Origin: Bacteroidales bacterium KHT7
Lineage (GTDB): Bacteria; Bacteroidota; Bacteroidia; Bacteroidales; Bacteroidaceae
Length of the DNA: 64,000 bases
Direction: 5' to 3'
NCBI GenBank assembly: GCA_900102385.1
Contig: FNBQ01000005.1
Coordinates: 1 to 64,000 of the forward strand
The notes beneath the pieces are model-generated. The model did not search any database. It was not told the DNA's origin and saw only the letters and a list, made by a program, of their open reading frames with translations. This document shows, piece by piece, positions 40,341-47,941 of this stretch; positions within the stretch are counted from its first letter, which is position 1, and every line of letters starts with the position of its first letter. The position numbers and the translations under genes were made by a program.

Positions 40341-40734
40341 GAGTGCAGAGCGGAGCGTCCTTACTGTTGAGAGTGAGAAGAAGATAGAAATAGTGGATAG
40401 TGTGGTAGTGGAACAGAGAGACACGCTGCGCGAGGTAACCACTTTGACTATCAAGACAAACGACAAGGGTGACACTCTAAAAGTGACGCAAGTGACAGAG
40501 CGCGACCAACTGCGTTCGCGGTATGACGTAAGACACAAGAAGAAAGACGTGCTGGCAATAAGAGACACTGTATATGTGGTTACACGAGACTCTGTATTGA
40601 TTCAAGATTCGATGGCAAGGCATCAAGAGAAATCAACGGATTCAAAGCAGGCTTTCGTGTCGGCTTTAAGGTGGATAATGGCTATTGCCTTAATTCTTCT
40701 TGCCACGGTAGTGCTCGTGCGTGCACGGCGTTGA
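40249..40734 (+). CDS. Lipoprotein with C-terminal membrane helix, unimolecular-spanin-like
   Basis: 161 aa. The N-terminal signal ends in a lipobox (CMMGC, Cys at ~21), so the protein is lipid-anchored, most likely in the outer membrane. The middle ~100 residues are strongly charged and beta-rich (VEQRDTLREVTTLTIKTNDK). A C-terminal helix FVSALRWIMAIALILLATVV with trailing RARR sits in the inner membrane. A lipid anchor at one end and a membrane helix at the other is the layout of unimolecular spanins such as phage T1 gp11, which fuse the two membranes during lysis. Start overlaps the previous gene by 92 bp. Confidence 0.62.
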   Translation: MRYKELTAVLIGMCALCMMGCRSSRQMTVAKSAERSVLTVESEKKIEIVDSVVVEQRDTLREVTTLTIKTNDKGDTLKVTQVTERDQLRSRYDVRHKKKDVLAIRDTVYVVTRDSVLIQDSMARHQEKSTDSKQAFVSALRWIMAIALILLATVVLVRARR

Positions 40735-40824
40735 TGTTCGGTTTTACATCGCTTCAGGATTATCGTCGACAGATAGTCCTTAAATACAGATAGTTATTTT
40801 CTAAGAATTTTGTTTAACAAAAAA

Positions 40825-40830
40825 AGGAGG
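40825..40830 (+). promoter_or_regulatory. Strong Shine-Dalgarno sequence
   Basis: AGGAGG, four bases before the ATG at 40835. Most genes here lack such a site, as usual in Bacteroidetes, so this supports the start codon and perhaps a foreign origin for the gene. Confidence 0.6.
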
Positions 40831-40834
40831 AAAA

Positions 40835-41704
40835 ATGGCAAAAGTAGCTGGATTTTTGAGTCAAACCAGTGGAAGACTGGATGACAATTTTGTAATGCGC
40901 CAGACTGCATTCGGTACGGTAATAGCGAAGACGCCTCGCAAGAAGGGTGTGCCTCGCCGAAGTGAGAAGCAGGCTAACATGCGGTGCCAGATGGCTAACA
41001 TGGGTGCGAACTTCAAACTGTATGACGGCAAGTTGGCGCAGGCATTCGAAGGCAAGAGCGCAGGACTGAGTGATTTCAATCTGTTTGTAAGTTCAAACTA
41101 TGGTAGCGGTGCGACGTACATCACCAAGCAGGAACGTATGGCAGGGGCATGTGTGCTGGCAGGCTATCAGTTCAGCCGTGGCAGTCTGCCTGCCGTTGGG
41201 TACGCCATCAATGACGGCGTGCTGGTAAGCGACATCGCCCTTGGCAATCTGGTGATAGACGATGGTACGACGGTGAGCGACCTGACGATTGCGATAGTGA
41301 AGCACAACGATGATTGGGAAGATGGCGACCAACTAACGTTCTTTGACGCAGTGCAGTGGCAAGACAGCGATGGAATGCCGCGTGCTACGATGACGGCAAG
41401 TAAGGTTGTACTGGATACTACAAACGAGACCCCATTGCTGGACGTTGTGAAGTCGGAAGGCTTTACTTCCGTGGCAACATCAGACGGCAGCGGTTATGTT
41501 CTTGGTATGAATCATGCGCTGAAGAACGAAGGTGCGGCATGGGTGCACAGTCGGGAGAGTGGTAGTACTCTGAAAGTTAGCAGTCAGCGACTTCTGGTGG
41601 TGAACGATATACTGGAGAAATACCAGAGTGATGCCGCGATGTTAGCGAGTGCGAATAGTTACGGCGGCATTAACATGAAGACTGCGTATCTGAATCCGGC
41701 ATAG
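40835..41704 (+). CDS. Phage-cassette protein, possibly DUF6266-like
   Basis: 289 aa, no signal peptide or membrane helix. The start MAKVAGFLSQTSGRLDDNFV followed by a basic RKKGVPRRSEKQANMRCQMA stretch is similar in style to DUF6266 proteins, which begin with a MAKVxxxxxxxSGKxG pattern. The remaining part is rich in short hydrophobic strands and Gly/Asp turns (VSDIALGNLVIDDGTTVSD), as in structural phage proteins. Translation is supported by the strong AGGAGG. Role is unknown; a fibre-, tail- or surface-associated structural role is possible but not shown. Confidence 0.6.
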   Translation: MAKVAGFLSQTSGRLDDNFVMRQTAFGTVIAKTPRKKGVPRRSEKQANMRCQMANMGANFKLYDGKLAQAFEGKSAGLSDFNLFVSSNYGSGATYITKQERMAGACVLAGYQFSRGSLPAVGYAINDGVLVSDIALGNLVIDDGTTVSDLTIAIVKHNDDWEDGDQLTFFDAVQWQDSDGMPRATMTASKVVLDTTNETPLLDVVKSEGFTSVATSDGSGYVLGMNHALKNEGAAWVHSRESGSTLKVSSQRLLVVNDILEKYQSDAAMLASANSYGGINMKTAYLNPA

Positions 41705-41755
41705 TGCTTTCTGGTTCAATGAACCGTACAAGGCTTTGATGAGGCAGGTTTGATT

Positions 41756-41784
41756 GAGGGCGGCAGCGATGCCGTCCTCTTTTT
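41756..41784 (+). terminator. Terminator of the accessory cassette
   Basis: GAGGGCGGCA pairs with TGCCGTCCTC (one G-U) over a GCGA loop, then a T-rich tract. It lies between the cassette and the convergent mtgA gene. Confidence 0.85.
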
Positions 41785-42505
41785 ATTTCTTATCATCGTT
41801 AGATGATGTCATCTTGAAGTCATCTACAAACTTCATGCCCCTCAGAATCTGACCGCTGCGCTTTACGAGGTAAGGGCCCGGCTTGGCCGAGTTGTACTTT
41901 CGCGGAGCAGGCAGACTCGCTGCTATGAGCGCACACTGGCGGCGCGATAGTTCCTTTGCCGTGGTGTTGAAGTTCTCGTTTGCCACCGATTCGGCTCCGT
42001 AGATGCCTTTGCCCATCTCTATCGAGTTGAGGTATACCTCCATGATACGTTCTTTGCTCCATGTCAGCTCGATGAGGGCGGTGAAGTAAACCTCCAATCC
42101 CTTGCGAAGCCAACTACTTGTAGGCCAGAGAAATACGTTTTTGGCGGTCTGCTGGCTGATGGTGCTTCCTCCGCGAGCCTTCTTTCGTCCCTTCCGGTTA
42201 TCCTCGAAAGCCTTCTGAATGGCATCGAAGTCGAATCCGCAATGCTCCATAAAGTGTGCATCTTCGGCGGCGATTACCGCCTTTGGGAGATGGCGCGACA
42301 TCTGGTCGAGCGGAATCCAGCGGTGCTTCATCTTGAAGTCGCTGTCGCCAATCTGCTCAGCCGCGCGTATGAACATCAGGGGAGTGTAGTAAACCGGACA
42401 CCACTTGTATATTAGTGCCATCGTGATGGTCGATACCAAGAATGCGATTAGTGTAATTTGAAAAGTCCTAACGATAATGTGCCAATATTTTTTCCAGCCT
42501 TTCAT
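41783..42505 (-). CDS. mtgA: Monofunctional peptidoglycan glycosyltransferase MtgA
   Basis: 240 aa. An N-terminal membrane helix ([22 protein letters not shown]) and a GT51 domain: [20 protein letters not shown] carries the catalytic Glu (EDxxFxxHxGxD), [12 protein letters not shown] and [20 protein letters not shown] follow. It polymerises lipid II into glycan strands at the inner membrane. No transpeptidase domain is present and the length is typical of MtgA. Convergent with the accessory cassette, divergent from proS. Confidence 0.95.
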   Translation of the reverse strand: MKGWKKYWHIIVRTFQITLIAFLVSTITMALIYKWCPVYYTPLMFIRAAEQIGDSDFKMKHRWIPLDQMSRHLPKAVIAAEDAHFMEHCGFDFDAIQKAFEDNRKGRKKARGGSTISQQTAKNVFLWPTSSWLRKGLEVYFTALIELTWSKERIMEVYLNSIEMGKGIYGAESVANENFNTTAKELSRRQCALIAASLPAPRKYNSAKPGPYLVKRSGQILRGMKFVDDFKMTSSNDDKK

Positions 42506-42576
42506 CTTTTTTGTTAAAAAAACAATGCGAAATTATAAAAAAATCTTTTAATACAAGATATGTCGGGCATTTTTTG

Positions 42577-42584
42577 TAATTTTG
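42577..42584 (+). promoter_or_regulatory. Promoter -7 element for proS
   Basis: TAATTTTG matches TAnnTTTG, 34 bp before the proS ATG. The -33 element is not clear. Confidence 0.5.
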
Positions 42585-42618
42585 TCGCAAGTTTATAAAC
42601 TAAAAAGTAATTTTTTAA

Positions 42619-44100
42619 ATGGCTATAGAACTGAAAGGCCTTACTAAACGCAGTGAGGATTATTCGAAGTGGTATAATGAATTAGTGGTTAAGGCGGATT
42701 TGGCTGAGCAGGCCGACGTTCGCGGATGTATGGTTATAAAGCCTTACGGATATGCAATCTGGGAAAAAATGCAGAGAGTGCTCGACGACATGTTCAAGGA
42801 GACAGGAGTGCAGAATGCATATTTCCCTCTTCTTATTCCTAAGTCTTTCCTTTCTCGCGAGGCAGAGCATGTTGAGGGCTTTGCAAAGGAGTGCGCCGTG
42901 GTTACACACTACCGTCTGAAGACAAACGAGACACACGACGGCGTGATTGTAGACCCAGAGGCTAAACTCGAGGAGGAACTCATCGTCCGCCCAACATCAG
43001 AGACTATCATCTGGAACACATACAAAAACTGGATTCATTCATATCGCGATCTTCCTATTCTTTGCAACCAGTGGTGCAACGTAATGCGTTGGGAGATGCG
43101 TACACGCTTGTTCCTCCGCACATCAGAGTTCTTGTGGCAGGAAGGTCACACCGCTCATGCAACACGCGAGGAGGCAGAGGCACGCGCAAAGCAGATGCTT
43201 AAGGTTTATGCCGATTTTGCCGAGCAGTATATGGCTGTTCCTGTGGTTCAGGGCGTGAAGAGCGAGACAGAGCGTTTTGCAGGTGCTCTCGACACATACA
43301 CAATCGAGGCGATGATGCAGGACGGAAAGGCTCTTCAGAGCGGAACATCACACTTCCTCGGTCAGAACTTCGGAAAGGCGTTCGACGTTCAGTTTACCGA
43401 CAAGGACGGAAAACTCGACTACGCATGGGCTACATCATGGGGCGTTTCAACCCGACTGATGGGTGCTCTTATCATGACACATTCTGATGACAACGGATTG
43501 GTGCTTCCTCCGGCTCTTGCTCCAATTCAGGTTGTCATCGTTCCTATTTATAAAGGTGCAGACCAGCTCGAGGCTATCAACAACAAGATTCAGCCTCTCA
43601 TCGACAAGTTCAAGAAGATGGGCATCAGCGTGAAGTACGACAACGCAGACAACAAGCGTCCGGGCTTCAAGTTTGCCGACTACGAGTTGAAGGGTGTGCC
43701 TGTCCGCTTGGTTATGGGCGGCAGAGACCTCGAGAACAATACCGTTGAGGTTATGCGCCGCGATACCCTCGAGAAGGAGACTGTATCGTTCGACGGCATA
43801 GAGACATACGTTCAGAATCTTCTCGACGAGATTCAGAAGAACATCTTCAAGAAGGCTAAGGACTTCCGCGATGCTCACATCTACGAATGCGACGACTACG
43901 AGGAGTTCAAGCAGAAGGTAAAGAACGGTGGATTCTTCCTCTGCCACTGGGACGGCACAGCCGAGACCGAGGCTAAGATTAAGGCCGATACTCAGGCCAC
44001 AATCCGTTGCGTTCCTTACATGTTCGAGCAGACCGAGGGCGTTGACATGGTTTCTGGCAAGCCATCTAAGTGTCGTGTTCTCATTGCACGTTCATACTAA
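42619..44100 (+). CDS. proS: Prolyl-tRNA synthetase, archaeal/eukaryotic type
   Basis: 493 aa class II synthetase. Motif 2 region [25 protein letters not shown] and motif 3 [24 protein letters not shown] are clear, as is the anticodon-binding domain near residues 290-390 ([13 protein letters not shown]) and a C-terminal zinc-like domain. No INS editing insert between motifs 2 and 3, as in the archaeal/eukaryotic-type enzyme common in Bacteroidetes. Charges tRNA-Pro. Its codon use is biased to G/C-ending preferred codons, typical of a highly expressed gene. purL starts 37 bp later and may be read through. Confidence 0.97.
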   Translation: MAIELKGLTKRSEDYSKWYNELVVKADLAEQADVRGCMVIKPYGYAIWEKMQRVLDDMFKETGVQNAYFPLLIPKSFLSREAEHVEGFAKECAVVTHYRLKTNETHDGVIVDPEAKLEEELIVRPTSETIIWNTYKNWIHSYRDLPILCNQWCNVMRWEMRTRLFLRTSEFLWQEGHTAHATREEAEARAKQMLKVYADFAEQYMAVPVVQGVKSETERFAGALDTYTIEAMMQDGKALQSGTSHFLGQNFGKAFDVQFTDKDGKLDYAWATSWGVSTRLMGALIMTHSDDNGLVLPPALAPIQVVIVPIYKGADQLEAINNKIQPLIDKFKKMGISVKYDNADNKRPGFKFADYELKGVPVRLVMGGRDLENNTVEVMRRDTLEKETVSFDGIETYVQNLLDEIQKNIFKKAKDFRDAHIYECDDYEEFKQKVKNGGFFLCHWDGTAETEAKIKADTQATIRCVPYMFEQTEGVDMVSGKPSKCRVLIARSY

Positions 44101-44137
44101 CACTCAAAAGTATCTAAGTTAAATTCACCCAATAAAT

Positions 44138-47100
44138 ATGATTTTTTTCTTCAGAACACAGGCTGGTAGCATCATCGCTACTCAGGCTGAACAGCTTAGC
44201 GAAGAGGACGTTAAGAAACTCTGCTGGCTGTACGGTGACGCTACCGTAGAGAGTGAGGATAACCTGAAGGGCTGTTTCGTTGGTCCTCGACGTGAGATGA
44301 TTACTCCGTGGAGCACCAATGCCGTTGAGATTACTCAGAATATGAGCATCAGCGGCGTGAAGCGAATTGAGGAGTACTTTCCAGTAAAGGACGAGAATGC
44401 CGATCATGACCCGATGCTTCAGCGCATGTACAAGGGCTTGAATCAGGACATTTTTACAGTAAACATCAAGCCGGCTGCTATTCAGTACATCGACGATCTT
44501 GAGTCGTACAACGAGCAGGAAGGCTTGGCACTTTCTCCAGCCGAGATTGAGTACCTTCACAATGTTGAGGCGCAGCTTGGTCGCAAACTCACCGATTCTG
44601 AGGTGTTCGGTTTTGCGCAGATTAACTCAGAGCACTGCCGTCACAAGATTTTCGGAGGCTCGTTCATCATCGACGGCAAGGAGATGGAATCGTCTCTGTT
44701 TGCCATGATTAAGAAGACAACTCAGGAGAATCCTAACAAGATTATTTCTGCCTACAAGGATAACGTTGCATTCTCACAAGGTCCTGTTGTCGAGCAGTTT
44801 GCTCCGAAAGATCATTCAACAAGCGATTATTTTGTAATTAAAGATATTGAGAGCGTAATCTCTCTGAAGGCCGAGACTCACAACTTCCCGACAACCGTAG
44901 AGCCTTTCAACGGTGCTGCTACCGGTACGGGCGGTGAGATTCGCGACCGTATGGGCGGTGGAGTTGGTTCATGGCCAATTGCCGGAACCGCTGTCTACAT
45001 GACATCTTATCCACGCACCGACGGCGAGCGCGAGTGGGAAGGCGGTATGCCTGTTCGTAACTGGCTGTATCAGACTCCAGAGCAGATTCTTATCAAGGCA
45101 TCTAACGGTGCTTCTGATTTCGGTAACAAGTTCGGACAGCCACTTATCGCAGGTTCTGTGCTCACATTCGAGCATCAGGAGAACGGCGAGAAGTATGGCT
45201 ACGACAAGGTTATCATGCTTGCCGGAGGTGTTGGCTACGGCACAAAGCGCGACTGCCTGAAGGGCACTCCTGAGAAGGGTAACAAGATTGTAGTTGTTGG
45301 TGGCGATAACTATCGCATCGGTCTTGGTGGCGGTTCTGTATCGTCTGTTGATACCGGCCGTTATTCAAGCGGCATCGAGTTGAACGCCGTTCAGCGTGCC
45401 AACCCAGAGATGCAGAAGCGTGCCAACAACCTTGTCCGTGCTCTCTGCGAGGAGGATGTAAATCCTGTTGTTTCTATTCACGACCACGGTTCTGCCGGAC
45501 ACGTTAACTGTCTGTCTGAACTTGTTGAGGAGTGCGGTGGTAAGATTGACATGACCAAGCTTCCTATCGGCGACCAGACTCTTTCTTCGAAGGAGATTAT
45601 CGCCAATGAGAGTCAGGAGCGCATGGGCTTGCTTATTCAGGAAGAGCACATCGAGCACGTTAAGAAGATTGCAGAGCGCGAGCGCGCTCCGATGTATGTT
45701 GTTGGTGAGACAACCGGCGATGCACACTTCTGCTTTGAGCAGGGCGACGGCGTACGTCCGTTCGACCTCGACGTGGCTCAGATGTTCGGTCATTCTCCAA
45801 AGACCGTAATGGTTGATAAGACCGTTGAGCGTACATACGAGAACGTAACATATTCAGCAGCAAACGTAAACGAGTACGTTGCGCGCGTGCTTCAGCTCGA
45901 GGCTGTGGCTTGTAAGGATTGGTTGACAAACAAGGTTGACCGTTCGGTAACAGGTAAGATTGCACGTCAGCAATGTCAGGGCGAACTTCAGTTGCCATTG
46001 AGCGACTGCGGTGTCGTTGCGCTCGACTACAGAGGCAATAAGGGTATCGCTACATCTATCGGACATGCTCCACAGGCAGGTCTTGCCGACCCAGCCGCAG
46101 GTTCGGTTCTTTCTGTTGCCGAGGCTCTTACAAACATCGTTTGGGCTCCGTTTGCCGACGGAATGGACAGCATCTCACTTTCTGCTAACTGGATGTGGCC
46201 TTGCCGCTCGCAGGAGGGCGAGGATGCCCGTCTGTATGCAGGCGTTCAGGCTTTGTCAGACTTCTGCTGCGCACTCGAGATTAACGTTCCTACAGGTAAG
46301 GACTCACTTTCGCTTTCTCAGCAGTATCCTAATGGCGAGAAGATTATCAGCCCGGGAACAGTAATCGTTTCGGCTGGTGGCGAGGTTAGCGATGTTAAGA
46401 AGGTCGTTTCTCCAGTTCTTGCAAAGGTTGAGAAGAGCACACTTTACCATATCGACTTCAGTTTCGACAAACTTGCACTTGGCGGCTCGGCATTTGCACA
46501 GAGCCTTGGCAAGGTTGGTTCGGATGTTCCAACTTGTAAGAATCCCGAATACTTCCGCGATGCCTTCATGGCTGTTCAGGAGTTGGTAGAGAAGGGCTTG
46601 ATTCTTGCTGGTCACGATATCTCAGCCGGCGGTCTGATTACAACATTGCTCGAGATGTGCTTCGCTAATGTTGAGGGCGGTATCGTTGCCAACCTCGACG
46701 GTTTCAAGGAAGAAGACCTTATAAAGGTTCTGTTTGCCGAGAATCCGGGAGTTGTGGTTCAGGTTGCTGATGCGCACAAGTCAGAGTTCAAGAAGATTCT
46801 TGAGGATGCTGGCGTTGCTTTCGTTAAGATTGGTACTCCAACAGACGAGCGTCATATCCTTGTAGAGAAAGACGGCGCAACATATCAGTTCGGCGTTGAC
46901 TATCTTCGCGATATGTGGTACTCAACATCATATCTGCTCGATACAAAGCAGAGCTTCAACGGCTGTGCAAAGGCTCGTTTCGAGAACTACAAGAAGCAGC
47001 CTGTTGAGTTCGCATTCAACAAAGACTTCACCGGCAAGTTGTCGCAGTACGGTTTGAATCCAGACCGTCGCGAGGCAAGCGGCCTGAAGGCTGCAATCAT

Positions 47101-47836
47101 CCGCGAGAAGGGTACAAACGGTGAGCGCGAGATGGCATATATGCTCTATCTTGCAGGCTTCGATGTTAAGGATGTGATGATGACCGACCTTATTACAGGT
47201 CGCGAAACTCTCGAGGACATCAACTTCATCGTGTTCTGCGGTGGATTCTCTAACTCAGACGTTCTAGGTTCTGCTAAGGGATGGGCTGGTGCATTCTTGT
47301 TTAACCCTAAGGCAAAGGCTGCGCTCGACAAGTTCTATGCTCGCGAGGATACTCTTTCGCTCGGAGTATGTAACGGTTGTCAGTTGATGGTTGAGTTGAA
47401 CCTCATCAACCCAGAGCACAAGAAGCGCGCTCACATGCTTCACAACAACTCGCACAAGTTCGAGAGCAACTTCCTTGGTCTGACTGTTCAGACAAACCGC
47501 AGCGTATTGCTCGGCTCGTTGAGCGGAAACAAGCTCGGTATCTGGGTTGCTCACGGCGAGGGCAAGTTCTCATTGCCAGAAGGCGAGGATGCTTACAACG
47601 TTGTTCTGAAGTATTCATACGACGAGTATCCTGCAAATCCTAACGGCTCAGACTTCTCTGTTGCCGGAATTTGCAGCGCCGACGGTCGCCATTTGGCAAT
47701 GATGCCGCACTTGGAGCGTGCATTCTTCCCATGGCAATGCGGCTGCTATCCGTCAGAGCGCAAGCATGACGAGGTAACTCCGTGGATTGAGGCATTCGTG
47801 AATGCCCGCGAGTGGGTTAAGGCTCACAAGAAGTAA
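44138..47836 (+). CDS. purL: Phosphoribosylformylglycinamidine synthase PurL (large single-chain form)
   Basis: 1232 aa, the large single-chain type with an N-terminal domain, two AIRS-like ATP domains (DRMGGGVGSWPIAG; ICGFSNS-type region) and a C-terminal glutaminase with GVCNGCQLMVEL (nucleophile Cys ~1078). Uses ATP and glutamine to make FGAM from FGAR in purine synthesis. Length and order fit the proteobacterial/Bacteroidetes large form, so no separate purQ and purS are needed. Strong codon bias suggests high expression. A terminator follows. No riboswitch was seen in the 37-bp gap upstream. Confidence 0.97.
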   Translation: MIFFFRTQAGSIIATQAEQLSEEDVKKLCWLYGDATVESEDNLKGCFVGPRREMITPWSTNAVEITQNMSISGVKRIEEYFPVKDENADHDPMLQRMYKGLNQDIFTVNIKPAAIQYIDDLESYNEQEGLALSPAEIEYLHNVEAQLGRKLTDSEVFGFAQINSEHCRHKIFGGSFIIDGKEMESSLFAMIKKTTQENPNKIISAYKDNVAFSQGPVVEQFAPKDHSTSDYFVIKDIESVISLKAETHNFPTTVEPFNGAATGTGGEIRDRMGGGVGSWPIAGTAVYMTSYPRTDGEREWEGGMPVRNWLYQTPEQILIKASNGASDFGNKFGQPLIAGSVLTFEHQENGEKYGYDKVIMLAGGVGYGTKRDCLKGTPEKGNKIVVVGGDNYRIGLGGGSVSSVDTGRYSSGIELNAVQRANPEMQKRANNLVRALCEEDVNPVVSIHDHGSAGHVNCLSELVEECGGKIDMTKLPIGDQTLSSKEIIANESQERMGLLIQEEHIEHVKKIAERERAPMYVVGETTGDAHFCFEQGDGVRPFDLDVAQMFGHSPKTVMVDKTVERTYENVTYSAANVNEYVARVLQLEAVACKDWLTNKVDRSVTGKIARQQCQGELQLPLSDCGVVALDYRGNKGIATSIGHAPQAGLADPAAGSVLSVAEALTNIVWAPFADGMDSISLSANWMWPCRSQEGEDARLYAGVQALSDFCCALEINVPTGKDSLSLSQQYPNGEKIISPGTVIVSAGGEVSDVKKVVSPVLAKVEKSTLYHIDFSFDKLALGGSAFAQSLGKVGSDVPTCKNPEYFRDAFMAVQELVEKGLILAGHDISAGGLITTLLEMCFANVEGGIVANLDGFKEEDLIKVLFAENPGVVVQVADAHKSEFKKILEDAGVAFVKIGTPTDERHILVEKDGATYQFGVDYLRDMWYSTSYLLDTKQSFNGCAKARFENYKKQPVEFAFNKDFTGKLSQYGLNPDRREASGLKAAIIREKGTNGEREMAYMLYLAGFDVKDVMMTDLITGRETLEDINFIVFCGGFSNSDVLGSAKGWAGAFLFNPKAKAALDKFYAREDTLSLGVCNGCQLMVELNLINPEHKKRAHMLHNNSHKFESNFLGLTVQTNRSVLLGSLSGNKLGIWVAHGEGKFSLPEGEDAYNVVLKYSYDEYPANPNGSDFSVAGICSADGRHLAMMPHLERAFFPWQCGCYPSERKHDEVTPWIEAFVNAREWVKAHKK

Positions 47837-47854
47837 TATTCTTTACTATATAAT

Positions 47855-47892
47855 AAGGTTAGGGCGTATCAGATTGCGCTCTAACCTTTTAC
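47855..47892 (+). terminator. Intrinsic terminator after purL
   Basis: AAGGTTAGGGCG pairs with CGCTCTAACCTT (one G-U), followed by TT and T-rich sequence. Confidence 0.8.
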
Positions 47893-47941
47893 TATCTTTC
47901 TCCTTAATGCAAATAATGTATTGACAGTAATTTTTGCTATC

